From Embleya sp042956465 (GTDB lineage: Bacteria; Actinomycetota; Actinomycetes; Streptomycetales; Streptomycetaceae): a stretch of 64,000 nucleotides of DNA. The position numbers were made by a program, and so were the translations under genes. The first letter of the stretch is position 1. Each line of letters opens with the position of its first letter. The notes below the pieces were generated by a model. It saw only the letters and a list, made by a program, of their open reading frames with translations, was not told where the DNA came from and did not search any database. The stretch lies in the NCBI RefSeq assembly GCF_042956465.1, contig NZ_JBIBGL010000030.1:1-64000 (forward strand), given 5' to 3'. Shown here one piece after another: positions 52,744 to 62,470 of the stretch.

Positions 52744-53841
52744 TTACAGCCCTGCGGTGTTCAGGAGCCGGTTCGGGGTGTAGGTGTTGGCGTTGGTTCC
52801 GTCCTGCGGCGGGTTGTTGGTTATCGCCCCGACGGTGGCGTGGTCGAGGATCCAGGCCTTGACGGTCGGCGAGGGAGCGTCGCCGTACGTCGCCTTGTAC
52901 AGCGCCACGACCCCGGCGGTTATCGGCGCAGCGTAGGAAGTGCCGCAGTCGTAGCCGAAGGGGGCGTTGTGCGCGTTGGGCACTTCCCGGATGGTCATGA
53001 CCGGGAACCCGGGTGCGTAGATGTCTCCTCCCACGGTGCTCCACGCGTTGACCGGCTGTCCGGTGTTGGTGCTGATGCAGTCCGGGGTGACCCGGTTGTT
53101 CAGCGGCACGGTGTCGTCGGGCGAGGTGCCCATCACCACGATCGCCTGCCCGGCGTTGGCCGGCGGGTTGTCCACGGCCCAGCGCTGTGCGTCCGGCCCC
53201 GCGGAGACGCAAAGCCACGGGAACAGGCAGTAGGGGACAGGGCCGCCCACGTTGCCGGCGGAGACGACGACGGAGACACCGGAGTTGGAAAGGTCGTTCA
53301 CGGCCTGGGTGAGTTGGCCGAGCTGTCCGAAGTAGCCCGCGCCGTTCCAGTTGTGCGAGATGACGGCCACAGCCGGCTTGACGGCGTTGTCCTTCACCCA
53401 CATGATCGCGTTGTAGTAATCCTGCCAGGCCCATGAGCCGTGGCAATTCTCGGCGTTGACCGCGATCAGGTTCACCTTCTTGGCCACACCGTATGTGGCG
53501 CCGCCCAGGGACTCGGCCATGCCGGTGCCGTGGCCGGTGCAGTCATTGGGACCGTTCCCGAACGGGTCGTACTTCACCTGGGCGCGCCCGCCGAAATCCG
53601 GGTGATCGATGTCGATGCCGGCGTCGATGATGTACGCGTTGACCCCTTCGCCCTGGGAGTGCGTCGTGTAGTTGTACGTCCGGCCGTTGCCGGGGGCCGC
53701 GACCGGGCCGGTCTGCGTGATGCGTGCCAGCGCCCAACTGTCGGTGACCTGCGTGTAGTCGGTGGCCCGGGCCGGCCCGATCGCCGTCAGCAGCATCAAC
53801 ATCGCGGCGAACGGTGCGAGGAATATTGCTCTTTTGCGCAC
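52744..53841 (-). CDS. Secreted S8 family serine protease without propeptide
   Basis: A 365-aa subtilisin-like protease. Signal 1-26 (VRKRAIFLAPFAAMLMLLTA, then IGPARA). The mature part begins at once with DYTQVTDSWALARITQTGPV, equivalent to the first strand of proteinase-K-like enzymes; the usual I9 inhibitor propeptide of about 80 residues is missing. Catalytic residues: Asp73 (YIIDAGID), His104 (DCTGHGTG), Asn197 (VVSAGNVGG) and Ser302 (CGTSYAAP). Either it folds without a propeptide or has lost one. The GTG follows GGAGG by seven bases. Confidence 0.9.
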   Translation of the reverse strand: MRKRAIFLAPFAAMLMLLTAIGPARATDYTQVTDSWALARITQTGPVAAPGNGRTYNYTTHSQGEGVNAYIIDAGIDIDHPDFGGRAQVKYDPFGNGPNDCTGHGTGMAESLGGATYGVAKKVNLIAVNAENCHGSWAWQDYYNAIMWVKDNAVKPAVAVISHNWNGAGYFGQLGQLTQAVNDLSNSGVSVVVSAGNVGGPVPYCLFPWLCVSAGPDAQRWAVDNPPANAGQAIVVMGTSPDDTVPLNNRVTPDCISTNTGQPVNAWSTVGGDIYAPGFPVMTIREVPNAHNAPFGYDCGTSYAAPITAGVVALYKATYGDAPSPTVKAWILDHATVGAITNNPPQDGTNANTYTPNRLLNTAGL

Positions 53842-54469
53842 TGAAGTGCCTCCAAAGAAGGCCTGGAAGATGATCAAGGCCAGCATCGTGGCATGGCGCG
53901 TTTGCAATGGAAAGGGATTCCGCGTAGGTGCGAGGAGGAGTTCCGTTTTTCCCGTCGAACCATTTTGCTGCGAGCGAAAAGGTGACACGTGCCGTATCGT
54001 CGTATCGTCGTCGCAGCGATTGCATATGCGTCGAATCGGCGTCGCCGGGCACCGAATCTCTCGAATGACGGATACCGCATCGTCGCAATATGTGGCCGAA
54101 TTCCTCTCGGGAAGCGTTTTCCGCCAGTTCCGGTTCGGTCGGGGTGGGGGCGCCGGTGGCGGCTTCGCCGGTGGTGTCCCTCCGGTATCGCGGGGCGGTG
54201 GGGGTTGGGCCCGACGGGTGCACCGCTGACCCGTACGGCGCAGCCGCGGTGTGGTGCGCGGTTGATCCGTTCACTCTTCCCGGCGGGCGCCGCGACGATC
54301 GACCCCTGACCGCGGCGGGCCGGGAGGAGAGCATGGAACCGCGCTGTCGCCGACGGGTGCCGACCACGTGTACGGGCCCGAGGCGGCTCCGCCCGTCGGA
54401 CGGGGGCGTGGCAGGCCCGGTCCCGTCGGATTTCCGGGCGGGTCGTCCTTCCCGGTTCCGGAGCTGACC
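53842..54469. other. Long relatively AT-richer intergenic region
   Basis: About 630 bp between divergent units. It is clearly less GC-rich than the rest (53860-54110), with a short direct repeat CGTATCGT-CGTATCGT near 53994-54009. Likely holds promoters for the subtilase (minus) and the asp operon (plus). No gene is supported. Confidence 0.4.
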
Positions 54470-54732
54470 ATGGGCCGGCTCAAGGGCGAGATCTGCAAAG
54501 CGTATGCGGAGTTGCCGGTCTTCCTGCCCGTCGCCCGGTTCGAGGCGGCACAGCACGACGCGGGCCGACGCGTGTACATCACCCGGATCCGCCGCGGCGA
54601 CGAACCGATCGGCGCGATCAAAGAGAACGCGCGCAGCCAGGTGTTGCCCACCTCGGCTACATGGTCCCCTGCGCGGTGGGGAACGTGCCGCTGACCATCC
54701 GGGGATCGGTCATCGTGCTTCCCATCCACTGA
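54470..54732 (+). pseudogene. Remnant of an AspT-like antiporter gene
   Basis: A short gene with intact GGAG ribosome site and ATG, giving MGRLKGEICKAYAELPVFLP, like the first residues of AspT/YidE transporters, then an abrupt jump to GAIKENARSQ and, after a frameshift near 54641-54646, VAHLGYMVPCAVGNVPLTIR and GSVIVLPIH, like their last helix. The ~500 residues between are gone. It sits just before aspD, where aspT is expected, so the original operon was probably aspT-aspD. Confidence 0.6.
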
Positions 54733-54819
54733 CCGGCCCGTCCCTCGCCCTCCATTTCGCAGGCTCGTCCCGATTCCCGTTCCGCTTCCCGTCCCGGTTC
54801 CCTCCCGAGGAGTAGTGCC

Positions 54820-56508
54820 GTGCCCAAGGCCACCTACAGTCGCGAGAAGATGCGCACGCTCGCCGCCCTGAGCCCGTTCGAGCTGAAGGCCGAGTTCATC
54901 AGGCTCGCCGAGGCGCACGCGGCGGACGCGAGTCCCGAGGACGCGCAGAAACACCGGGCGGCCCGGCAGATGCTCAACGCCGGGCGCGGCAATCCGAACT
55001 GGATCGCGACCGGGCCGCGTGAGGCGTACCTCGCGCTGGGGCATTTCGCGCTCGGCGAGAGTCGTCGGGTGTGGACCGCCGACGACCTGGGCGGCATGCC
55101 CACACAGCCCGGAGTCGCGGGCCGTTTCGAGGCGTTCCGCGCCGCGAATCCGGGACTCGTCGGTGTGGAGGTGCTGAACAAGTGCGTACGGCACGGCATC
55201 GACGAACTCGGCTTCGATCCGGACGTGTGGATCCACGAGCTGGTGGACGGCTATATCGGGGACAACTACCCGATGCCGGACCGCATTCTGGCGTGCACCG
55301 AGCAGGTCGTCCGAACCTACCTGCACCACGAGATCTTCGACGGCAAGGCGGCCGCCGGCAACAACCTGAGCCTGTTCGCCACCGAAGGCGGCACCGCGGC
55401 GATGTGCTACATCTTCGACTCGCTGATGAAGAACGGCGTCCTGCACCAGGGCGACCGGATCGCCTTGATGGTGCCGATCTTCACGCCCTACATCGAGATC
55501 CCCGAACTGGACACCTACGACTTCGACGTGGTCGACATCAAAGCCGAGCTGTTCGCCGAGAACGGAGTGCGCGAGTGGCGCTATCCCGAATCGGAGATCG
55601 CCAAGCTGGAAGACCCCTCGGTCAAACTGGTGTGCCTGGTCAACCCCAGCAATCCGCCCTCGCTCGCGCTGTCGGAGCGGGTCGCGCAACAGATGGCCGC
55701 AATCGTCCGTGACAAGAACCCGAACCTGATCGTGGTGACCGACGACGTGTACGGCACGTTCGTCGACGGCTTCCGCACCATCGCCGCCGAACTGCCGCGC
55801 AACACGCTCCTGGTCTACTCGTACTCCAAGCACTTCGGCGCGACCGGCTGGCGGCTGGGTGTCATCGGCGTCCACGACGACAACGTGATCGACGCGCGGA
55901 TCGCCACCCTGCCGGATGCCGAGAAGCAGCGGCTCGCCGAGCGGTACGGCACCATCGCGCTCGAGCCGGGTGCCCTGAAGTTCATCGACCGGCTCGTCGC
56001 GGACTCGCGGCAGGTCGCGCTCAACCACACCGCGGGCCTGGGCCTGCCACAGCAGGTGCAGATGGCGCTGTTCTCGTTGTTCGGACTGCTGGAGGAGGGC
56101 CAGGCGTACAAGCGACTCCTGCGGGAGACCGTGCGCCGCCGCCTCGATCTGCTCCTGGAGGGGTCGGGGATGCGGATCGCGGACGATCCGCAGCGTGCCT
56201 GCTACTACGTCGAACTGGACCTGGTGGCGGAGGCGAAGCGCGTGCACGGGGACGGCTTCGCGCAGTTCCTGGAAGCCGATTACGAGCCGATCGACCCGCT
56301 GTTCCGGCTCGCCGAACAGACCTCGGTCGTACTTCTCAACGGCGGCGGTTTCGACGGGCCGCAGTGGTCGATCCGCGCGTCGCTGGCCAACCTCGACGAC
56401 CTCGACTACCTGAGGATCGGCCACGCCGTGCGCGGGATCTTCGACGACTACCACCACGAATGGGTCGAGGCGGGCAGCCCGGGCGCCGACGGTGGCAGCG
56501 GTCGCTGA
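54820..56508 (+). CDS. aspD: Aspartate 4-decarboxylase
   Basis: A 562-aa PLP enzyme converting aspartate to alanine and CO2. It matches the fused-fold family of AspD: N-terminal block NAGRGNPNWIATGPREAYLA, FATEGGTAAMCYIFDSLMKN, PLP aspartate region LIVVTDDVYGTFVDGF, and Schiff-base lysine in YSYSKHFGATGWRLG. Paired with an aspartate/alanine antiporter it yields a proton-motive cycle and counters acid. The GTG follows GAGGAG by seven bases. Preceded by an AspT remnant and followed, convergently, by an intact AspT gene. Confidence 0.94.
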   Translation: MPKATYSREKMRTLAALSPFELKAEFIRLAEAHAADASPEDAQKHRAARQMLNAGRGNPNWIATGPREAYLALGHFALGESRRVWTADDLGGMPTQPGVAGRFEAFRAANPGLVGVEVLNKCVRHGIDELGFDPDVWIHELVDGYIGDNYPMPDRILACTEQVVRTYLHHEIFDGKAAAGNNLSLFATEGGTAAMCYIFDSLMKNGVLHQGDRIALMVPIFTPYIEIPELDTYDFDVVDIKAELFAENGVREWRYPESEIAKLEDPSVKLVCLVNPSNPPSLALSERVAQQMAAIVRDKNPNLIVVTDDVYGTFVDGFRTIAAELPRNTLLVYSYSKHFGATGWRLGVIGVHDDNVIDARIATLPDAEKQRLAERYGTIALEPGALKFIDRLVADSRQVALNHTAGLGLPQQVQMALFSLFGLLEEGQAYKRLLRETVRRRLDLLLEGSGMRIADDPQRACYYVELDLVAEAKRVHGDGFAQFLEADYEPIDPLFRLAEQTSVVLLNGGGFDGPQWSIRASLANLDDLDYLRIGHAVRGIFDDYHHEWVEAGSPGADGGSGR

Positions 56509-56528
56509 GCAACCGGCCCGGAAACGTC

Positions 56529-56559
56529 GTGGGGCACTGCGGCAGCCGCAGTGCCCCAC
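56529..56559. terminator. Perfect 14-bp hairpin, bidirectional terminator
   Basis: GTGGGGCACTGCGG (56529-56542) pairs exactly with CCGCAGTGCCCCAC (56546-56559), three-base loop, between the convergent aspD and aspT ends. Confidence 0.85.
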
Positions 56560-56586
56560 CCCGCCGTTCCGGTCGGCCCCGGCGGA

Positions 56587-58269
56587 TCAGGTCCTCAGGC
56601 CGATGATGCCGACGAAGATCGGCCCGGTGAGCGGGAGCAGGAAGTTGGAGAGTGTGTAGGTGATCGTGTAGCCGAGCATCGGTACGGAGCTGTTCGCGGT
56701 GTTGGTGACCGCGGTGATCGCCGGGGTCGAACACTGCTGTCCGGCAATGGCGCCGACGAGGATGGGTTTGTCGATTTTCAGGAACCTCCGGCCGATCCAC
56801 AGTCCCAGGAACGCCGGGATCACCACCATCGCGATGCCGGACAGCGGCAGCAGCAGCGGGTACTGCTTCAGCAGCGGCCCGGCGTCCGGTCCGGCGGCCA
56901 GGCCGGTGACGGCGATGAACATGGCCAGGCCGAGGTCCTTCATGGTCTGCGCGGCGACGGGCGGGTACGCCCCGAAGGTGGGCTGCGTGGAGCGGAACCA
57001 GCCGAACAGCAGTCCGGAGATCAGGCAGCCGCCGCCGGTGCCCAGCGTGAGGTCCGCGCCGCCGGCGTGCACGACGATCTGGCCGAGCAGTACCCCGAGG
57101 CAGATGCCCAAGCCGATGTAGACCCAGTCGGCGCTCTCGGTGCGAACCTTCGCGCCGAACTTCCGCTGGAACCGGTCGACCTTGGAACCGCTGCCGACGA
57201 TGGTCATCGTGTCGCCGTGGCGCAGCTCCGTCTCCCCGGTCGCGGGGAGGTCCTGGCCGACCCGCTGCAGGCCGGTGAGGTACACGCCCTCGGTCTCGAC
57301 CGGGTACGCCCGGTTGAGCTCGGTGACCGTCTTGCCGGCCAACTTCTTTTCGGTGAGTACCAGTTCCCGCACCGTCAGCGGGGTTTCGAGGCCGGGGACG
57401 CCTGCGGTCTCCGGCCCGAGCCGTTCGCCGGCCGCCATGACGCCTTCGCGCTGTCCGACCACCAGCACCCGGTCGTCGCGGGACAGCGTCAGGTCCGGGG
57501 CGACGGTCAGCACCTTGGTGCCGCGTTTGACGCCCTCGACGGAGGCGTGCAGCCCGACCGCCTTCTCGAGCGCCGCGATCGTGACCCCGCTGCCGTCGGT
57601 CACGTGGTACGTCCGGCCGACCAGGGCCGGCATCGACGCCTCCTGACCCTCCTCCAGCGTCGGGTCCGCGCCGCGCATCCGCTGCCACAACTCGCGGCTG
57701 GCGTCCGCCAGGTCGATCTTCATCAGCCGCGGGAAGAGCTGGCTGGTCAGCATCACGATGGTGATCAGACCGAACAGGTAGCACACCGAATACGCGGTGG
57801 CGACGTGCGCCTGCATCTCCTTGGACTGGTCCGCGGTGATGCCGGACAGATTACTGATCGCCTCCTGCGCGGTGCCGACGACCGCGGACTCGGTGGCGGC
57901 GCCGGCCAGGATGCCCGCACCGGTGCCGACGTCCAGGCCGCCGGCCTTGGTGATCACGATGGCGATGATCACGACCACGACGGCTTCCATGACGGACAGC
58001 ACGCCGAAGCGCAGTCCCTTGGCGTTCAGGTTGGCCACGAACCCGGGACCGGCGATGTATCCGAGGGAGAAGATGAACAGCGCGAACGCCACGTTCTTCA
58101 CGTCGGCGCCGACCGACACGTGCTGCGCGCCGATCAGCATCGACACGATCAGCGTGCCGCAGATGCCGCCCAGCGTGATCGGCCCGACGCGTAATTTCCC
58201 GACCAGATAGCCCAACGCGAGGCACGCGAACAACGCCAGCACGGCGTTCTCCCGCATGAGATTGAGCAC
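56587..58269 (-). CDS. aspT: Aspartate/alanine antiporter (AspT family)
   Basis: A 560-aa membrane transporter of the AspT/YidE family: N-terminal helices (AVLALFACLALGYLVGKLRV), a domain repeat, two cytoplasmic TrkA_C-type RCK domains (about 205-370; VLTEKKLAGKTVTELNRAYP), then the second membrane half ending GYTITYTLSNFLLPLTGPIF. It exchanges aspartate in for alanine out, partnering AspD. Codon 26 is TTA, so translation may need the bldA tRNA. The GTG at 58269 is four bases after AAGGAG. It is on the opposite strand to aspD, convergent across a terminator. Confidence 0.92.
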   Translation of the reverse strand: MLNLMRENAVLALFACLALGYLVGKLRVGPITLGGICGTLIVSMLIGAQHVSVGADVKNVAFALFIFSLGYIAGPGFVANLNAKGLRFGVLSVMEAVVVVIIAIVITKAGGLDVGTGAGILAGAATESAVVGTAQEAISNLSGITADQSKEMQAHVATAYSVCYLFGLITIVMLTSQLFPRLMKIDLADASRELWQRMRGADPTLEEGQEASMPALVGRTYHVTDGSGVTIAALEKAVGLHASVEGVKRGTKVLTVAPDLTLSRDDRVLVVGQREGVMAAGERLGPETAGVPGLETPLTVRELVLTEKKLAGKTVTELNRAYPVETEGVYLTGLQRVGQDLPATGETELRHGDTMTIVGSGSKVDRFQRKFGAKVRTESADWVYIGLGICLGVLLGQIVVHAGGADLTLGTGGGCLISGLLFGWFRSTQPTFGAYPPVAAQTMKDLGLAMFIAVTGLAAGPDAGPLLKQYPLLLPLSGIAMVVIPAFLGLWIGRRFLKIDKPILVGAIAGQQCSTPAITAVTNTANSSVPMLGYTITYTLSNFLLPLTGPIFVGIIGLRT

Positions 58270-58976
58270 GACACTCCTTCGCAAAGCAACAGATATTGCC
58301 TAAAGCATCACAGTCGGTAGTCCAGAGGCTTGTAAGCCACCAACGCCGAACGAGTGATGGGGTGGCGGGCGCAGGGCCGACGGCCGGGCAGATGTCCGGG
58401 CCGACGTCCGGGCCGGCGGCCTACCGGGGGCGTTCACCGGCACGCCCGACGAGCAGCGTCGCGGTCGGTGCGTGACGCGTGGCCGGCACTCGTTCCCGCT
58501 GCTTTGTCGTCGGTCGGGCCGGATGTGGCTCCCGACGCGATCGACTCGTTGTCGCCATGCGTCGGCCCGATGCGGGTCACGCCAGGGTGACGTCCACGCC
58601 GCCCTCGACCAAGACTCGGAGAGCCGCGGCGAACAGATCGTGCGGCCGACCGTGCGGAGCCGGCAGCCGGGACAGGTGCGCGCGTGCGGTCCCGGCGTCC
58701 CGCCAGATCAGCGTCGCGGGGGCGGTGTAGCCGAATGCGCCGCGCAGGCAGGGTGGTGCGCGGCGGTTCGGTGGGTGCACCGGCGCGCGACGATGTCACC
58801 TGTAGGGGTGGTTTGGCCGCCGGGAGGCGGTCGTTCGGCGTCGTGGGTGCTGTGCTGCTCGGGGCGATGTGCCGGACCGGTCGTGGTGCCCGCGATCGGT
58901 TCGGCCCCGCCGTCCTCGGCCGGCCTCGCGGGGCGGGTCGTGGGGTCGGACACCTTGCGACGTAGGGGGTTTCGTC
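58270..58976. other. Long intergenic region
   Basis: About 700 bp between divergent genes. 58275-58345 is AT-richer and contains the inverted repeat GGCTTGTAAGCC (58327-58338), a candidate control site for aspT. A minus-strand open frame 58577-58780 (67 codons, with PAPHGRPHDLFAAALRVLVE) looks weakly coding-like but has no recognisable domain. Confidence 0.35.
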
Positions 58977-60695
58977 ATGTCCACGATGAGAAGACGGCTC
59001 ACCGGACGCTTCGGGAGCGTCGGTATATCGATCGCGGTGGTCGTTGCGGGTCTGACCGCACCGTTCGCCGCCGGCAGCGCGCAGGCCGCGCCCGGTACAC
59101 CGGGTGTGCCGCAGGCGCCTACGGCGATCTTCGCCGAGGGTTTCGAGAACGGCCAGGGGGCGACGCCGACCCTGCTCACGAACTACACCGGCGGTCCGCC
59201 GGTGGGGGAGACGTACACCGCCGACCCGGCCTGGTTGACCGCGTGCAACGGCTGGGTCACGTCGCCGGCCGCGTCGACCACGCCGCCCGCCGGCAGCGGG
59301 TGCGTCCCGGGCGATTGGGCCCAGGTCAAGCATCTCGCGGGCGTACTCGGTCAGTGGTCGGGCGGTTCCTCGACCACGAACCACGCCGTGACGGCGTACA
59401 CCGCGGGCAACCCGGGCGCCGGAAAGGTGCAGTTGGAGACGGCGGCCCCGATCCCGTTGCCCGCGGGGCGGCGCTTCATCGCGTTCTCGGTCGACATCGC
59501 CGAAGTCAACTGCTTCGCCAACCACTCCAAGTTCAGCTTCCACCTGCTCGACGGCGACCGGGCCACGCCCGCGTTCACGCGCCCGATCGAGGCGTGCGTG
59601 GATGCCACGACGACGATCGGCGGGGCCAAGGTCGGCACCTTCACCAGCAACGGCGCCGTGCTGTTCGCCGGCAGCCAGGCCGGCATCCGGCTGGTGAACG
59701 AGCAGCCGAGCGGCACCGGCAACGACGTGGCCTTCGACAACGTCAAGCTCGTCGACGCGAGCCCGCAGGTCGACATCGGCTTCGCGCCGACGCCGGTGCT
59801 CACCGGTGGCACCTCGACCCTGACCTTCACGATCACGAACACGAACGAGCTGGGTGCCAAGCCCGGTTGGTCGTTCTCGGACGCGCTGCCGGCCGGGCTC
59901 GAGGCGACCGGGGCGACCACGACGACCTGCGATGGCGGTTCGGTCGTCGCGCCGGCGGGTGCGGGATCGGTCGACGTAGCCGGCAACCTGACGGCGGGTC
60001 AGGAATCCTGCACGGCGCAGGTCCAGGTGACCTCGGCGGTGCGCGGGACGTACACGAACTGCGCGGCCGGTTTCACGAACGTGGTCGGGGTGAGCCTGCC
60101 CGGGTGCGCGAGCGTCGTGTTCGACACGATGCGCTTCGACGCGCACGCGTACGGGGCCGCACTGAAGTCCCCGCTCGCGAACATCGGCCCGATCGCCGCG
60201 TCCGACGTGACCTGCTCGAACGTCGCGGCGGTCGACACCGACAACGTCGCGACGGTGTCGCTGGGCGTCGTCGGCAACGCGGGCGTGCTCACCACCCGCG
60301 CGGAGGGCACGATCGACGCGAACGGCCTGCAGCGGGCGAACGCGCGCGCCGAGACGGCCGGGGTGAACCTGCTCGGCGGACTGGTCACGGCAGATGTCGT
60401 GGAAGCGGTCGCCACGGTGCAGGGTGACGCGAACGGCGGGGTGACGCCGAGCGGTTCGGTCACTTTGGCGAACCTGCGGGTGGCCGGGGTGCCGGTGGTG
60501 AACCCGAACGTCAACGTGGACATCACGATCCCGCTGGTGGCGACGGTACGCGTGAACGAGCAGGTGGTCGACCCCGGCGGCCGGGGGATCACGGTCAACG
60601 CACTGCGGATCACGCTGTTGTCCGGCGTGAGCGTCGTGGTGTCGCACGCGCGGGTGGCGCTGACGCTGCCGGGAGGTACGTGCCCGACCGCGTGA
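58977..60695 (+). CDS. Secreted choice-of-anchor P family protein
   Basis: A 572-aa secreted protein. Signal about 1-37 (SIAVVVAGLTAPFAAGSAQA). Residues about 45-250 form a beta-sandwich with cysteines (WLTACNGWV, SGCVPGDWAQ, NCFANHSKFSFHLLDGD) like those that begin many actinobacterial surface proteins. Then a DUF11-type repeat (STLTFTITNTNELGAKPGWS) and a C-terminal domain rich in Ala/Val (VVGNAGVLTTRAEGTIDANG), the choice-of-anchor P type. No LPXTG or membrane tail is seen, so it is probably released. GTAGGGGG lies about six bases before the ATG. Confidence 0.78.
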   Translation: MSTMRRRLTGRFGSVGISIAVVVAGLTAPFAAGSAQAAPGTPGVPQAPTAIFAEGFENGQGATPTLLTNYTGGPPVGETYTADPAWLTACNGWVTSPAASTTPPAGSGCVPGDWAQVKHLAGVLGQWSGGSSTTNHAVTAYTAGNPGAGKVQLETAAPIPLPAGRRFIAFSVDIAEVNCFANHSKFSFHLLDGDRATPAFTRPIEACVDATTTIGGAKVGTFTSNGAVLFAGSQAGIRLVNEQPSGTGNDVAFDNVKLVDASPQVDIGFAPTPVLTGGTSTLTFTITNTNELGAKPGWSFSDALPAGLEATGATTTTCDGGSVVAPAGAGSVDVAGNLTAGQESCTAQVQVTSAVRGTYTNCAAGFTNVVGVSLPGCASVVFDTMRFDAHAYGAALKSPLANIGPIAASDVTCSNVAAVDTDNVATVSLGVVGNAGVLTTRAEGTIDANGLQRANARAETAGVNLLGGLVTADVVEAVATVQGDANGGVTPSGSVTLANLRVAGVPVVNPNVNVDITIPLVATVRVNEQVVDPGGRGITVNALRITLLSGVSVVVSHARVALTLPGGTCPTA

Positions 60696-60710
60696 GGTGA
60701 GGGGGACGAG

Positions 60711-60748
60711 CCCGGACACGGCGGCCGTTCGCGGTCGCCGTGCCCGGG
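60711..60748 (+). terminator. Hairpin terminator after the secreted protein gene
   Basis: CCCGGACACGGCG (60711-60723) pairs with CGCCGTGCCCGGG (60736-60748) with one wobble, 15 bp past the stop. Confidence 0.6.
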
Positions 60749-61016
60749 CATGTCGGCATTGGGGCCGGCATTCGTCCCGGTACTCGATTCGCGCAGGACG
60801 GACCGGCGGACGCCCCGCACCCGAAGACACCTCGACGAACACGCGCCGTCCCGGCGCCGCATCGGAACGCGCGCGTGCGACGCGCGCGTACGGCCGCCAC
60901 GCGACACGGACCGCGCAGCCGGCTCGTGAGCCGTGCCCGGGGCCGGGGCTCGTGTGGCGCGATCTGTGGGGGGCCTGTCGTAGACGCCATGAACGAGGCG
61001 CCCCCAGGCTGGGGGC
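60749..61016. other. Intergenic region
   Basis: About 270 bp (part of a larger 730-bp gap to the GlxA-type regulator) with no gene beyond the doubtful 61017 frame. GC-rich throughout. Confidence 0.3.
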
Positions 61017-61343
61017 ATGACCACTCGACAGGGCCGATCCGAGCCCACGACGTTCCCTGCGGCCCGCGACCTCCGCGACCCCCGCGAAGCGACGAGCGAA
61101 CCGGACCGGCCTTCGCCGGGCGAGACCGTTCTCCCCACCCGAACCCGCACGGCGCCGGAACCACGCGCATCACCCGCGCCCGGCTCCGAACCGGCCCCCG
61201 AATCGGAAGCGCCCCCGACCGCCCGTGCCCGGTTCGCCGTCCGCCGACGCCACCGCCGCGAGGCCGGCTCCGCCGACCCCGCGCACACCGCTTCGTTGCC
61301 GCCCGCGGTGATCGCGCTGCTGTACTGGGGCCCGCCGATATGA
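61017..61343 (+). CDS. Doubtful small protein
   Basis: A 108-codon frame with ATG after GGGGGC. The product is rich in Pro, Arg, Glu and Ala with no folded domain visible, ending in a short hydrophobic patch (AVIALLYWG). It could be a small disordered protein or a chance frame. It precedes the GlxA-type regulator gene by 84 bp on the same strand. Confidence 0.3.
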   Translation: MTTRQGRSEPTTFPAARDLRDPREATSEPDRPSPGETVLPTRTRTAPEPRASPAPGSEPAPESEAPPTARARFAVRRRHRREAGSADPAHTASLPPAVIALLYWGPPI

Positions 61344-61427
61344 CGCCGGACGGCCGGTCCCGCCGATGGCACGATTCGTGGGGAACGTGACCTGGACGCC
61401 AGAGCATCGAGCACCCAAGGTGGACCC

Positions 61428-62459
61428 ATGACCGGACACCGCGTGGCCTTCCTGATCTTCGACGACTTCGAGCCTCTCGACCTCGTCGGCCCACACAGTG
61501 TCTTCTCCCACGTCCCGGACTACACCAGCCGCATCGTCGCCCTGCGTGCCGGACCGGTCAGGGGCGCCGGCGGCCTTCCGGTCCACGCCGACACCTCGCT
61601 CGCCGACCTCGAACCGCACGACGTCGACACCCTGATGGTGGTGGGCGGCCCCGGAGTACGCGACGCGTGCGCCGACCCCACCCTGGTCGACTGGATCGCC
61701 GACACCGCGCGACACGCTCCGCGGATCGCGTCCGTGTGCACGGGCGTGTTCCTGCTCGCCGCCGCCGGGCTCATCGACGGCCACCGGGTCACCACCCACT
61801 GGCGGCGGGCCGAGGAACTCGCCCGTGCCCACCCCGACGCGATCGTCGACGCCGACCCCATCTTCGTCCGACACGGCCGGCTGTGGACCTCCGCCGGAGT
61901 CGCCGCCGGCATGGATCTCGCGCTCGCCCTGGTCGAACACGACCACGGCCACGAGATCGCGCACCGCGTGGCCCGCGACCTGGTCCTGTTCCTGCGTCGT
62001 CCGGGAAGCCAGTCCCAGTTCAGCGTGCCGCTGTGGAGCGCCCGCCCCGCTTCGCGCCCGCTGCGCGCGGCGGTCGACGCGGTGCACGCCGATCCCGGTG
62101 CCCGGCACACCATCGACGAACTGGCACGCCGCTGCGGCCTCAGCCCGCGCCACTTCCAACGCCGCTTCACCGCCGACCTGGGCATCCCGCCCGCCGGCTA
62201 CGTCGAACGCGTACGCGTCGAAGCCGCCCGCCGCGCCCTCGCCGAGAGCGACGAGCCGATCGACACCGTGGCCCGGCGCTGCGGCTTCGGCAGCGCCGAG
62301 ACGCTGCGTCGCACCTTCCACCGACACCTGGGCGTCCCACCCTCCGACTACCGGGACCGCTTCCGCACCACCGACCGAACCGACCGCTCCTGCGACCGGC
62401 GGGCCACCGACCCCCCGAGCGGCGACACCGCCGCCCAACCGAGCCCGGCATACCGGTGA
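61428..62459 (+). CDS. GlxA/AraC family transcriptional regulator
   Basis: A 343-aa regulator: residues about 5-170 a DJ-1/PfpI-like domain (VAFLIFDDFEPLDLVGPHSV, IASVCTGVFLLAAAGLIDGH with the nucleophile-elbow Cys, MDLALALVEHDHGHEIAHRV), then residues about 210-310 two AraC HTH motifs (IDELARRCGLSPRHFQRRFT and IDTVARRCGFGSAETLRRTF). This is the GlxA architecture, often controlling catabolic or isonitrile-hydratase genes. ATG seven bases after AAGGTGG. The convergent cupin/ADH pair on the other strand is a likely target (inference). Confidence 0.92.
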   Translation: MTGHRVAFLIFDDFEPLDLVGPHSVFSHVPDYTSRIVALRAGPVRGAGGLPVHADTSLADLEPHDVDTLMVVGGPGVRDACADPTLVDWIADTARHAPRIASVCTGVFLLAAAGLIDGHRVTTHWRRAEELARAHPDAIVDADPIFVRHGRLWTSAGVAAGMDLALALVEHDHGHEIAHRVARDLVLFLRRPGSQSQFSVPLWSARPASRPLRAAVDAVHADPGARHTIDELARRCGLSPRHFQRRFTADLGIPPAGYVERVRVEAARRALAESDEPIDTVARRCGFGSAETLRRTFHRHLGVPPSDYRDRFRTTDRTDRSCDRRATDPPSGDTAAQPSPAYR

Positions 62460-62470
62460 CCACATACGGA

